A stretch of 64,000 nucleotides of DNA from an uncultured Clostridium sp. Its GTDB lineage: Bacteria > Bacillota > Clostridia > Clostridiales > Clostridiaceae. A model generated the notes under the pieces. It was not told the DNA's origin. It made no database searches and saw only the letters and a program-made list of their open reading frames with translations. Position 1 is the first letter of the stretch. Each line of letters opens with the position of its first letter. The stretch spans positions 1-64,000 of the forward strand of contig NZ_CAKVJA010000003.1 in NCBI RefSeq assembly GCF_934754925.1, in the 5' to 3' direction. The position numbers and the translations under genes were made by a program. Below, one piece after another: positions 43,722 to 52,941 of the stretch.

Positions 43722-44048
43722 TTATTGATCAGCTAAAACGTTAGTGTAATATTCAGTTACTTTATCAAATTCAGCTTCTTCTGGAACTATAAGTTCTCCT
43801 TCTTCAGTTGATCTGAAAAGATATACTGATTCATCTTCTGGATTTTGAGCTAATACATATTCATTTTCTTCAAATTCAAATGCATCAACTATTGGGCAAG
43901 ATATAACATTTCCGTTATCATCTTCTAAGTCAACAACAAAGTGTTCATGTTCGTGTTCTCCACACCCACAGTTATCTCCACATCCGTGACTATCATGATC
44001 ATGTCCACATCCGCAGCCTTCGCCGCATTTATTTAATTCATTTTCCAT
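43722..44048 (-). CDS. DUF1292 protein with Cys/His-rich N-terminus
   Basis: A 108-residue acidic protein from ATG 44048 (AAGGAGGAATGTAAA ahead; a longer frame to 44081 lacks a site). Residues ~7-38 are packed with Cys and His (CGEGCGCGHDHDSHGCGDNC and more), likely to bind Zn, Ni or Cu. The remainder is the DUF1292 domain (FVVDLEDDNGN, EENEYVLAQNPEDESVYLFR). DUF1292 proteins usually lie beside ruvX (yrrK) and yrzL in Firmicutes; this one stands alone, and the metal-binding head is unusual. Confidence 0.8.
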   Translation of the reverse strand: MENELNKCGEGCGCGHDHDSHGCGDNCGCGEHEHEHFVVDLEDDNGNVISCPIVDAFEFEENEYVLAQNPEDESVYLFRSTEEGELIVPEEAEFDKVTEYYTNVLADQ

Positions 44049-44224
44049 TTTACATTCCTCCTTAAATAATAAGTTAAACAATCTTATTTAAAATAAGTAC
44101 AAAAATTTATTTTATTAATATTGTTTAACTAACTAGTCTTTATAATTGTACCCTTATTCTTAGGAAAATAAAAGAAAAATATTTTTTTTTATAAAAATTT
44201 AAAGTTTTTTTATAAAATATAAAT

Positions 44225-44250
44225 AAAAAAGAGGCTTTCACCTCTTTTTT
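44225..44250. terminator. Terminator of pyruvate:ferredoxin oxidoreductase
   Basis: AAAAAAGAGG and CCTCTTTTTT around a six-base loop, just before the nifJ stop on the minus strand's downstream side. Confidence 0.85.
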
Positions 44251-44262
44251 GTTAATTTATTA

Positions 44263-47200
44263 CTATTCTTGATTGGCAAGTTTTTTATAATTTTCTAATC
44301 TTTCCATTGCATCTGCTTGAGTCTTTTCAAATAAAGCTTCTGCTGCTTCAGGGAATACCTTAGCTAATGAAGCGTATCTAACTTCACCCATTAAGAATTC
44401 TCTAAAGTCACCCTTAGGTTCTTTTGAATCTAAAGTAAATGGATTCTTAGTTCCTTTTAATGCCGGATTATATCTATATAATGCCCAATATCCACACTCT
44501 ACAGCTTTTTTAGCTTCTGCTTGTGAATTTGTCATTCCTGCTTTAATACCATGATTAATACATGGAGCATAAGCTATTATTAGTGATGGTCCATTATAAG
44601 CTTCTGCCTCAGCTATAGCTTTAAGAACTTGGTTTTTATCTGCTCCCATACAAACTTGAGCAACATATACATAACCATAACTCATAGCCATCATACCTAA
44701 ATCTTTCTTCTTAGTTCTCTTACCAGAAGCAGCAAATTTAGCAATTGCAGCTGTTGGTGTAGCTTTAGAAGATTGTCCACCAGTATTTGAGTAAACTTCT
44801 GTATCAAATACTAATACATTTACGTTATCTCCTGATGCAAGAACATGGTCAAGTCCACCGTATCCGATATCATATGCCCAACCATCTCCACCAAATATCC
44901 ATTGAGATCTCTTAACGAAGAATTCTTTATCATTTAAAATAGTCTTAGCTATTTCATTATCACAATTTTCAAGTACAGTAACTAAAGCATTTGCTCTTTC
45001 TCTAGTTCCAGCGCTTTCTTCTTTATTATCTAACCAATCTTTTAATACAGCCTTAGTTTCATCTGCTAAGTCACTTTCTAAAGCAACTTTTACATTTTCA
45101 GCAACTCTATCTCTTATAGCTTGAACTCCTAAGAACATACCTAATCCATATTCAGCATTATCTTCAAATAATGAATTTGCCCAAGCTGGCCCATGTCCAT
45201 TATGGTTAACTGTATATGGAGTTGCAGGAGCTGATCCTCCCCAAATTGAAGAACATCCTGTAGCATTAGCTACCATCATTCTATCACCAAATAATTGAGT
45301 AACAAGTTTAGCATATGGAGTTTCTCCACATCCAGCACAAGCTCCTGAGAACTCAAGAAGTGGTTGTTCGAATTGACTGCCTTTTAATGTATTCTTATTC
45401 ATTGGGTTCTTCTTAGCAGATACTTCTGTTGTTGCATAATCCCAAGCATCTATTTGATCATGTTGACTATCTTGTGGTTTCATTACTAAAGCTTTATTCT
45501 TAGCTGGACATACTTCAGCACAGTTTCCACATCCTGTACAATCAAGAGGTGTAACACCAATTGAGAACTTATATGGAGCTTCTGTCTTTAATGCCTTAGC
45601 ATCAGTAGTCTTCATTGAAGCAGGAGCTTTTTCAGCTTCTTCACCAGTTAATAAGAATGGTCTTATTGCTGCATGAGGACATACTACTGAACATTGATTA
45701 CATTGAATACAATTTTCTGGTATCCATTCTGGAACATTAATTGCAATTCCTCTTTTTTCATATGCAGCTGTACCAGCCATGAAAGTACCGTCTTCCATAC
45801 CATGTTTAACAAATGTTGAAACAGGTAGTCCAAACCCTTCTTGTCTATTCATAGGTTCAACTATATCTTTAATAAATGCTGGAGCTTCTTTAGTAGTAGC
45901 TACTTCTGCATCTACTGCATTTGCCCATGTTGCTGGAACTTCTATTTTTACTATAGCTTCAATACCAGCATCAATAGCAGCATTATTCATATTAACAACT
46001 TTTTCACCTTTTTTACCGTATGATGTAACAACAGCTTGTTTTAAGTATGCTACTGCTTCATCAACAGGAATTATATTAGCTAATTTGAAGAATGCAGCTT
46101 GCATTATCATGTTGATTCTTCCACCAAGTCCAATTTCTTGAGCTATCTTAACAGCATTTAATGTATAGAATTTTATATTCTTTTCAGCTATAGTTCTCTT
46201 CATTTCTGCTGGTAATTTCTCTTCTAATTCTTCTGGTGTCCAAATTGTATTTAATAAGAATGTACCATTGGCCTTTAATCCATCTAATACATTATATTTA
46301 TAAACATATGATTGATTGTGACATGCTACAAAATCAGCTTTATCTATTAAATATGGTGATTTAATTGGCTTCTTACCGAATCTTAAGTGAGAAACTGTTA
46401 TACCACCTGATTTCTTAGAATCATATGAGAAATATCCTTGAGCATACATATCAGTATGGTCACCGATAATCTTAATAGCACTCTTATTAGCACCAACAGT
46501 ACCATCTGAACCTAATCCCCAGAACTTACAAGCCTTAGTTCCTTCTGGTGTAGCATCTATATCTTCTACTGTTTCAAGTGATGTAAATGTTACGTCATCA
46601 ACTATACTAATTGTAAAACCATTCTTAGGCTCGTCCTTAGATAAGTTAGCATAAACTGCAGCTATATCTGAAGGATTTGGATCCTTTGAACCTAATCCAT
46701 ATCTACCACCAACTATAATTGGAGCATTTTCTTTACCAGCAAATGCACTTACTACATCTAAGTATAATGGTTCGCCAATTGATCCTGGTTCCTTAGTTCT
46801 ATCTAAAACTGCAATCTTTTTAACTGTATCCGGAATTGCAGCTAATAATTTTTCAACTGAGAAAGGTCTATAAAGTCTAACTTTTACAACACCAACCTTT
46901 TCCCCTCTACCATTTAAGTAATCTACAGTTTCTTCAGCAACATCAGTTCCTGAACCCATTGCAATAATTACTCTATCGGCATCTGGTGCTCCATAATAAT
47001 CGAAGCAATGATATTCTCTTCCTGTTAATTTAGTTATTTCAGCCATATATCCTTCGACTACTTCTGGAATATCATCATAGAATCTATTTACAGCTTCTCT
47101 TGTTTGGAAGTATATATCAGGGTTTTGTGCTGTTCCTCTAGTTACTGGATGATCTGGATTTAATGCAGATTTTCTAAATTCTTTTACTGCATCCCAGTCA

Positions 47201-47781
47201 ACTAACTTAGCTAACTCATCATATTCTAAAACTTCTATTTTTTGAATTTCATGAGATGTTCTAAATCCATCAAAAAAGTTCATAAATGGAATTCTAGTTT
47301 TAATTGCTGCTAAATGTGCAACTGCAGATAAATCCATAACTTCTTGCACTGAACCTTCAGCAAGCATAGCAAACCCAGTTTGTCTAGCAGCCATAACATC
47401 TTGATGATCTCCAAATATATTTAATGAAGATGTTGCTAATGCTCTAGCAGATACATGTATAACACCTGGAAGTCTTTCTCCTGCTATTTTATACATATTA
47501 GGAATCATTAATAATAACCCTTGTGAAGCTGTATATGTAGTTGTATAAGCTCCAGCTTGTAATGATCCATGTACAGCACCTGCTGCTCCTCCCTCTGATT
47601 GCATTTCCATAACCTTTACTGGTTGTCCAAAAATATTTTTTCTACCTTGTGCAACCCATTCATCAACATGTTCTGCCATTGGTGATGATGGAGTTATTGG
47701 ATAAATAGCAGTTACTTCTGTAAACGCATATGATACGTGTGCAGCAGCAGTGTTACCATCCATAGTCTTCATTTTTCTCAT
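44263..47781 (-). CDS. nifJ: Pyruvate:ferredoxin (flavodoxin) oxidoreductase
   Basis: A 1172-residue single-chain enzyme that oxidises pyruvate to acetyl-CoA and CO2 and reduces ferredoxin. Domain order: N-terminal pyruvate-binding part (YPITPSSPMAEHVDEW), a Rossmann-like CoA part, an 8Fe ferredoxin-like domain with CIQCNQCSVVCP (~695) and CTGCGNCAEVCP (~755), and the C-terminal thiamine-diphosphate domain (CAGCGETPYAKL ~840, GGDGWAYDIGYGGLDH ~990, EVYSNTGGQSSK). Cys815-like ligand positions of the proximal cluster are kept. ATG follows GAGGTAGACGAG. It is the main electron source for the hydrogenase and flavodoxin encoded in the same window. Confidence 0.98.
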   Translation of the reverse strand: MRKMKTMDGNTAAAHVSYAFTEVTAIYPITPSSPMAEHVDEWVAQGRKNIFGQPVKVMEMQSEGGAAGAVHGSLQAGAYTTTYTASQGLLLMIPNMYKIAGERLPGVIHVSARALATSSLNIFGDHQDVMAARQTGFAMLAEGSVQEVMDLSAVAHLAAIKTRIPFMNFFDGFRTSHEIQKIEVLEYDELAKLVDWDAVKEFRKSALNPDHPVTRGTAQNPDIYFQTREAVNRFYDDIPEVVEGYMAEITKLTGREYHCFDYYGAPDADRVIIAMGSGTDVAEETVDYLNGRGEKVGVVKVRLYRPFSVEKLLAAIPDTVKKIAVLDRTKEPGSIGEPLYLDVVSAFAGKENAPIIVGGRYGLGSKDPNPSDIAAVYANLSKDEPKNGFTISIVDDVTFTSLETVEDIDATPEGTKACKFWGLGSDGTVGANKSAIKIIGDHTDMYAQGYFSYDSKKSGGITVSHLRFGKKPIKSPYLIDKADFVACHNQSYVYKYNVLDGLKANGTFLLNTIWTPEELEEKLPAEMKRTIAEKNIKFYTLNAVKIAQEIGLGGRINMIMQAAFFKLANIIPVDEAVAYLKQAVVTSYGKKGEKVVNMNNAAIDAGIEAIVKIEVPATWANAVDAEVATTKEAPAFIKDIVEPMNRQEGFGLPVSTFVKHGMEDGTFMAGTAAYEKRGIAINVPEWIPENCIQCNQCSVVCPHAAIRPFLLTGEEAEKAPASMKTTDAKALKTEAPYKFSIGVTPLDCTGCGNCAEVCPAKNKALVMKPQDSQHDQIDAWDYATTEVSAKKNPMNKNTLKGSQFEQPLLEFSGACAGCGETPYAKLVTQLFGDRMMVANATGCSSIWGGSAPATPYTVNHNGHGPAWANSLFEDNAEYGLGMFLGVQAIRDRVAENVKVALESDLADETKAVLKDWLDNKEESAGTRERANALVTVLENCDNEIAKTILNDKEFFVKRSQWIFGGDGWAYDIGYGGLDHVLASGDNVNVLVFDTEVYSNTGGQSSKATPTAAIAKFAASGKRTKKKDLGMMAMSYGYVYVAQVCMGADKNQVLKAIAEAEAYNGPSLIIAYAPCINHGIKAGMTNSQAEAKKAVECGYWALYRYNPALKGTKNPFTLDSKEPKGDFREFLMGEVRYASLAKVFPEAAEALFEKTQADAMERLENYKKLANQE

Positions 47782-47827
47782 CTCGTCTACCTCGCTTCCC
47801 TTTTTTAAAATTAAGCATATAAATAAT

Positions 47828-47874
47828 ATGGTACATATCGAATTAAACTATATTTAATTTCAATAATATACCAT
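47828..47874 (-). promoter_or_regulatory. Imperfect palindrome in the pyruvate:ferredoxin oxidoreductase leader
   Basis: TATGGTA...TACCATA with a second pairing AATTAAAC/TTTAATT inside, ~50 bases before the start codon. On the minus strand it includes GGTATATTATTG, a possible -10. It could be an operator or a leader hairpin. Confidence 0.4.
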
Positions 47875-47931
47875 AGTTGCTTACATAAAATGTATACCTT
47901 TTTTATTTAGTAGATATGAGCTAACTTTAAA

Positions 47932-48363
47932 CTATATATCCAAAGTTAATAATTTTCCTAACTCTTTAGCCTTTTTTAAATCATCCTTTTCTATAGAATC
48001 CTTAACCGCTAATTTTCCTAAAACGTTAAATCCACAGTCTTCCATATTATTTTGCCATTTATCAATAAATTTTGTATCACGCCATCCGCATGATCCAAAC
48101 AACACTAAAGGTTTATTTCTAATCTCTAATTCCTTTAAACTATTGATAAAAGGTTTCATATCTATTTCTTCTATATCATCGTTTATCATTGCTGGGCTTC
48201 CAAAAGCTACTGCATCCGATTCTAAAACATCTTTAGCAGATGCATCTGCCACATGCTTCGTTTCAACTTCTACATTTCCTATACTAGCTCCTTCACATAT
48301 AGCATTTGCTATAATTTCGACATTTCCACCATTACTCCAATATATTATTGAAACTTTTTTCAT
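47932..48363 (-). CDS. Flavodoxin
   Basis: A 143-residue short-chain flavodoxin. The FMN phosphate loop is YWSNGGNVEIIANAI (~8-22; the usual T-G-N-T is replaced by S-N-G-G-N), with AFGSPAM (~53) and FGSCGWRDTKF (~89) forming the isoalloxazine loops. It can replace ferredoxin under iron limitation and is positioned 150 bases upstream of nifJ in transcription order on the same strand. ATG follows AGAGGTGCTAAA. Confidence 0.92.
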   Translation of the reverse strand: MKKVSIIYWSNGGNVEIIANAICEGASIGNVEVETKHVADASAKDVLESDAVAFGSPAMINDDIEEIDMKPFINSLKELEIRNKPLVLFGSCGWRDTKFIDKWQNNMEDCGFNVLGKLAVKDSIEKDDLKKAKELGKLLTLDI

Positions 48364-48472
48364 TTTAGCACCTCTTCTACTTTTGTTTGGTTTATTATGT
48401 TAATTTTTCCATCAATTTCATTATATAACAGTGAATTTTTTTTTCAAGTTATTTACATCTATATTTTAAAAT

Positions 48473-49552
48473 TTATTTTTTCTTAATACTATTCATTATT
48501 ACATTTATTATTGCATCAACACCATTTTTCATTTGGCTATTGCTCATATTTTTTACAAATTCATTTTTTCTTGATTGTAATTCTGAAAGCTTTTCCATTA
48601 AATTATGCTTTTCTATCATTTCATCTTCATCTAAAACTAATGAATACCCTTCTTTAGCAAAAGATTTAGCATTTAATATTTGATCTCCTCTACTACTTTT
48701 TTTAGATAAAGGTATTAATAGTGTTGGCTTTTTTAATGCTAATAATTCAAATATTACATTGGCACCAGCTCTAGAAATTATAAAATCAGCATATTTAAGT
48801 AAATGTGGTAAATCCTCCTTAACATATTCAAACTGTTTATATCCATCTAATCCCTCTAATGATTTATCCAAATTTCCTTTTCCACATATATGAATTACAT
48901 TAAAACTCTTTAATATTTCATTAATATGATATCTAACTTCATCATTTATATTCTTTGCACCTAAACTGCCGCCTATAACTAAAATTATCTCTTTATCCTG
49001 CTTAAAGTTACAAATTTCTTTTCCTCTTATTCTACTTCCCTTTAATATCTCTTCTCTTATTGGCGTACCTGTTAATTCACCTTTACCGTCTTTTATATAA
49101 TTTAAACTTTCTCTAAAAGTTACACATAATTTATCACAAAATGGAGCAGATAATTTATTTGCAAGTCCTGGTGTTAAATCTGACTCATGAGATACTACTG
49201 GTATCTTTTTCATTGATGCAGCTATAACTACTGGTACAGCAACAAATCCACCTTTTGAGAAAATAACATCTGGCTTCTCTTTTGATAAAATTTTACTTGC
49301 CTGAAGAACTCCCTTCATAACTTTAAATGGGTCTGAGAAATTTTTCATATCAAAATATCTTCTTAATTTTCCTGATGAAATTGAATAATAAGGTATACCT
49401 GCATCACCTATAATTTCTTTTTCAATTCCTTCATAGCTTCCTATATACTTTATTTCAAAGTCTTTTTCCCTTAACTTTGGAACTAAAGCTAAATTTGGAG
49501 TTACATGGCCTGCTGTTCCCCCACCAGTCATTATAATCTTATACTTACTCAT
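48473..49552 (-). CDS. murG: UDP-GlcNAc:undecaprenyl-PP-MurNAc-pentapeptide transferase MurG
   Basis: A 359-residue GT28 enzyme that completes lipid II on the inner membrane face. N-terminal GGGTAGHVTPNLAL (~9-22), central VIGGSLGAKNIN (~191) and C-terminal ISRAGANVIFELLALKKPT (~258) with the UDP-GlcNAc-binding region are conserved. It stands outside a dcw cluster here, as in other clostridia. ATG follows GGTGTTTTA. Confidence 0.95.
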   Translation of the reverse strand: MSKYKIIMTGGGTAGHVTPNLALVPKLREKDFEIKYIGSYEGIEKEIIGDAGIPYYSISSGKLRRYFDMKNFSDPFKVMKGVLQASKILSKEKPDVIFSKGGFVAVPVVIAASMKKIPVVSHESDLTPGLANKLSAPFCDKLCVTFRESLNYIKDGKGELTGTPIREEILKGSRIRGKEICNFKQDKEIILVIGGSLGAKNINDEVRYHINEILKSFNVIHICGKGNLDKSLEGLDGYKQFEYVKEDLPHLLKYADFIISRAGANVIFELLALKKPTLLIPLSKKSSRGDQILNAKSFAKEGYSLVLDEDEMIEKHNLMEKLSELQSRKNEFVKNMSNSQMKNGVDAIINVIMNSIKKK

Positions 49553-49828
49553 TAAAACACCTCATTGATTATTACTGTATCTATATTATTAATTATACTT
49601 ATTAAAATAATATAGTTTTACAATTTTTTAATATTTGCCTTGAAAACTTTTATTAAGATTTTAACCAAATTTCAACTCTTAATTCTAATGCCTATTAGAT
49701 ATTTACCAAATTTAAGTTGTAAATAGTTAATCATCCCTATATATTCTACCACTAACCCAGCATTTTTCCACCTTTTCCTCTAATTAAATATAATATAAAC
49801 TTTCTACTTGGATAAGCTATTAACATAA

Positions 49829-49936
49829 AGATATAGTGAGGATTACAACTCTGATTTAACTTCTAAACAATGCAGTAGCGTTGGTGAAGAAATAATTAAA
49901 CGTATGGTTGAACAATATGAAAATGGATTAAAATAA
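49829..49936 (+). pseudogene. C-terminal remnant of an alpha/beta small acid-soluble spore protein
   Basis: The plus-strand frame after a TAA at 49826 reads DYNSDLTSKQCSSVGEEIIK then RMVEQYENGLK and stops at 49936. This matches the C-terminal half of clostridial SASPs (YNGDLSSRQ-G-SVGG-MVK-M-EQYE). The N-terminal half with its VPEA-K motif is missing and no ribosome site precedes it. The usual GG of the core is replaced by GE. SASPs coat spore DNA; this copy is surely inactive. Confidence 0.7.
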
Positions 49937-49950
49937 AAAATTTTAAAGTA

Positions 49951-49984
49951 AATAATAGGATACTTTATAAAGCACCCTATTATT
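49951..49984. terminator. Terminator behind the SASP remnant
   Basis: AATAATAGG (49951-49959) pairs with CCTATTATT (49976-49984), with an inner CTTTATAAAG palindrome. It is retained although the gene before it has decayed; it may also serve the LiaF-like gene. Confidence 0.7.
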
Positions 49985-49995
49985 TATTTTATAAA

Positions 49996-50371
49996 CTATA
50001 TATAATGTATCTCTACTCCTGAAAGTCTAACATTTCCAGTTAATATTAAAGTATTATTATATACCTTATCCCCATACTTTTTATTTTGAATTCCACCTAA
50101 AAACACATTAGTTCTATTTTCAACATTCCAACTTCTTGGAATATATATTTCTAATCCTGAAAAAGATACATCTAATCTAAGAACCGCTGTATCTTCTGCC
50201 ATTATTGCATTATCAAAATATATTTCAAGACCTGAATACTTGCAACTAATATTAGCACTTACAAATTTATCAGTATTTATATATTTTGTCCCCCCTGAAA
50301 AAGCTGAATAAATTTTTATATTAGATTCATCTTCAATGTTAATTTTTTTTAACTAATATAAAAGGAGACAT
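49996..50371 (-). pseudogene. LiaF C-terminal-like protein, frameshifted at an A8 tract
   Basis: An ATG at 50371, five bases after GGAGG, begins MSPFILVKK. A run of eight A (50350-50343 on the plus strand as T8) shifts it out of frame; the other frame continues INIEDESNIKIYSAFSGGTK and ends VRLSGVEIHYI at 49996. With the shift repaired this would be ~125 residues of the repeating 'SGLEIYIP' beta-helix found at the C-terminus of LiaF/YvqF (cell-wall stress response) and DUF2154 proteins. The N-terminal membrane helices of LiaF are absent. Lies directly after recJ. Confidence 0.55.
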
Positions 50372-50395
50372 CTCTGCCTCCATCCACTAAAAAAA

Positions 50396-52162
50396 TTATT
50401 TTGAAATTCTATAATTACTTATAACTAATTGAACCTTTTTATTTCCATTAAACTCATTAATATCTGGCATACAAATTATATCTAAATAAAGATTATTAGA
50501 TAAACCATTAAATACCTTATTATATTCAATTTCACCTAACTCATCTTTTATTGAATTTTCAAAGTCTTCTATATCTCCAAAATATATACCTTCAATATAA
50601 AGCCTTCCATCTGTTAATTTAAGCTTAAGTACATTTCTATTTTTACCTAATATTTTTGCCTCTACAACTTTTAACTTTTTCATCCCAAAGGTAGGCTTAG
50701 GATTTGCTTTACCATAAGGCTCTAATAATGATATTTGATCTATTAACTCATAATTTATTTGACTTAATGATAACCCCATATCAATTGAAACCTTAGGAAT
50801 TATATCCTCATCAGTTAACGTTGTAACATTATTTAATCTATTTCTAAATTCATCTATATTCTCATTTGGTATAGACATTCCTGCTGCCATTGGATGACCG
50901 CCAAACTTACCTAATAAATCTTTGCACTTAAGTAATTCTTCAAACATATTATATTCTTCAATAGATCTTCCTGAACCTTTAGCTCCATCATGTGCTTTTG
51001 TTAAAATAATTGTAGGAAGATTATATTTTTCTCTTACTCTACCCGCAATTATCCCTGCAATACTTTCATGAACATCTTCTAAATATACAACTAATACTTT
51101 ATCTTTAGCCATATTATTTTTTTCTATTATTTCAATAGCTTCTTCTAATCCTTCTTTTGTTAACTCTTGCCTTTCTTTATTTAAATCATTAAGCTTTTCT
51201 GCTAACTCTTTAGCTTCTATTTCATTATCGCTTAAAAGCATTTTTAATGCCCATTCTGCTTGTTCAAGTCTTCCTGAAGCATTTATACTTGGCCCTATAA
51301 CAAATCCTAAAGAATAGACAGTTATTTCTTTATCTTCTAAACCAGTTTCTTTAAATAAAGCTCTAAGTCCTATATTACTAGTATTATTTATCCTCTTTAA
51401 TCCTTCTTTAACTATTATTCTATTTTCAGAAATTAAATCAACAACATCACATACAGTTGCTATGGCTACATATTGTAGTAAATCATAAAGTTCTTCCTTA
51501 TCAATATTAAACTCTTTATAAAGCCACTCTATAAATTTATATGCCACTCCAGCACCACAAATTTTATCAAATTTATAATTACAATTTTCTTGCTTAGGGT
51601 TTATTACGAAATCAGCATCTGGAACTACATATTTTCTTTCTTTATTTTCTTCAATAAAAGGTACATCATGATGATCAGTAATAATTACCTTTATCCCTAA
51701 TTCCTTTGCTAACTTAACCTGCTCTATAGCGGCTATTCCATTATCACATGTTATTATTATATTAACCTTATCTTCACTAGCTTTTCTAATTATACTTTCA
51801 TTTATACCATATCCCTCTTTTATTCTATCAGGAATATGAAAACTAACATTTCCACCACATTTGCTTATAGCTCTATATAATATATAAGTACTTATAACGC
51901 CATCTACATCGTAATCTCCTACTATTAGTATCTTTTCATTATTATTAATGCTATTTTTCATTAGCTCAACAGCACCGCTCATTCCTAGCATATCTAATCC
52001 ATTGTATAAATTATCAATTGATGAATCTAAAAATCCCTTTGCTATATCTAAATTATATATGCCTCTATTAACTAATAGTTTTGCTACTACTTCACTAACT
52101 CCTAAATCCTGTGCTAATTTCGCAGTATTAAACTTAACATTTCTAACCATCCATTTTTCCAA
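50396..52162 (-). CDS. recJ: Single-strand-specific exonuclease RecJ
   Basis: A 588-residue 5'-3' ssDNA exonuclease for recombination and mismatch or base excision repair. DHH domain: VGDYDVDGVISTYIL (~79-93), TCDNGIA and ITDHHDVP (~158-165); DHHA1 domain: GKFGGHPMAAGMS (~410-422). The C-terminal OB-like part is present (LSLLEP.GKANPKPTF). TTG at 52162 with GGGGTGG ahead is the probable start. It is the short Gram-positive form. Confidence 0.95.
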   Translation of the reverse strand: MEKWMVRNVKFNTAKLAQDLGVSEVVAKLLVNRGIYNLDIAKGFLDSSIDNLYNGLDMLGMSGAVELMKNSINNNEKILIVGDYDVDGVISTYILYRAISKCGGNVSFHIPDRIKEGYGINESIIRKASEDKVNIIITCDNGIAAIEQVKLAKELGIKVIITDHHDVPFIEENKERKYVVPDADFVINPKQENCNYKFDKICGAGVAYKFIEWLYKEFNIDKEELYDLLQYVAIATVCDVVDLISENRIIVKEGLKRINNTSNIGLRALFKETGLEDKEITVYSLGFVIGPSINASGRLEQAEWALKMLLSDNEIEAKELAEKLNDLNKERQELTKEGLEEAIEIIEKNNMAKDKVLVVYLEDVHESIAGIIAGRVREKYNLPTIILTKAHDGAKGSGRSIEEYNMFEELLKCKDLLGKFGGHPMAAGMSIPNENIDEFRNRLNNVTTLTDEDIIPKVSIDMGLSLSQINYELIDQISLLEPYGKANPKPTFGMKKLKVVEAKILGKNRNVLKLKLTDGRLYIEGIYFGDIEDFENSIKDELGEIEYNKVFNGLSNNLYLDIICMPDINEFNGNKKVQLVISNYRISK

Positions 52163-52220
52163 AAAACCACCCCGCTTATTTAGTGATAAGTGACAAGTTT
52201 AAAGTTTCAAGTTAATGAAT

Positions 52221-52280
52221 AAAGTCAGCTATCGCTGACTTTACTAAAAATTATATTGAAGAAACTCCATAGGGAGTTTC
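52221..52280. repeat. Pair of hairpins, candidate interspersed repeat
   Basis: AAAGTCAGC-TATC-GCTGACTTT (52221-52242) and GAAACTCC-ATAG-GGAGTTTC (52261-52280). They stand between recJ and the DJ-1 gene inside a unit beginning near 52180 (GTGATAAGTGACAAG) and ending near 52290 (CTTAACTTATCA). Confidence 0.55.
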
Positions 52281-52307
52281 CTCCTTAACTTATCAATTAA
52301 TACTCTT

Positions 52308-52847
52308 CTAACTATTAAAAAGCATTCCTTCTTTAATTTGCTCTACCTTTTCTGGTGCTACATGATTTAATATTTCAAATGCAAATGGTATTGCAGCTGC
52401 AGGTCCTCTTCCTGTAATAATATTTCCATCAACAACTACAAGCTCTTCTTTATAATTGCATCCTACTAATTGATCTTCAAAACCTGGATAACATGTTGCA
52501 TTTTTACCATTAACTATTCCAAGCTTTCCAAAAGTTATTGGTCCTGCACATATAGCTGCTACAATCTTACCTTCATCATAAAATCTCTTTACAAGATCAT
52601 TAACCTTTTCATCATCTCTTAAGTTTACTGCTCCTGGCATTCCACCTGGTAATACAACAACATCATAATCATAAACTTCTTCATTTAAAACTTTATCTGC
52701 TTTTATTGTTATTGAATGAGATGTAGTTACTTCTAAACTCTTCGTTCCAATAGTATTACAAGTAACACCTGCTCTTCTTAAAATATCAACTGTTGTTAAT
52801 GCTTCAATAGTTTCAAAACCTTCTGCTAATAAAACTGCAACCTTCAT
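52308..52847 (-). CDS. DJ-1/PfpI family protein
   Basis: A 179-residue protein of the DJ-1/ThiJ group. The nucleophile elbow is AAICAGPITFG (~95-105) with the Cys, and the upstream Glu is in LAEGFETIEAL (~7-17), the YajL/DJ-1 pattern. Possible activities are glyoxalase-like or protein/guanine deglycase repair, which remain debated. Start at ATG 52847 behind AAAGGGGTGTATAAA; the GTG at 52856 overlaps that site. Confidence 0.9.
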   Translation of the reverse strand: MKVAVLLAEGFETIEALTTVDILRRAGVTCNTIGTKSLEVTTSHSITIKADKVLNEEVYDYDVVVLPGGMPGAVNLRDDEKVNDLVKRFYDEGKIVAAICAGPITFGKLGIVNGKNATCYPGFEDQLVGCNYKEELVVVDGNIITGRGPAAAIPFAFEILNHVAPEKVEQIKEGMLFNS

Positions 52848-52941
52848 TTTATACACCCCTTTAAATTAATTTTTAATTTATAGCTAATGGCTTTAATATA
52901 GTAGTTATGATTTTTATTAAATAATTACTAACTTAAAATTC

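Larger units (their letters stand above)
49553..49995. other. Intergenic region with SASP remnant
   Basis: About 440 bases between murG and the LiaF-like pseudogene. It contains the truncated SASP frame (49829-49936) and a hairpin (49951-49984). The rest is featureless AT-rich DNA. Confidence 0.5.

Noticed and set aside
45779..46141. Plus-strand frames inside pyruvate:ferredoxin oxidoreductase
   Set aside because: They are mirror frames of a strongly conserved gene and have no ribosome site.
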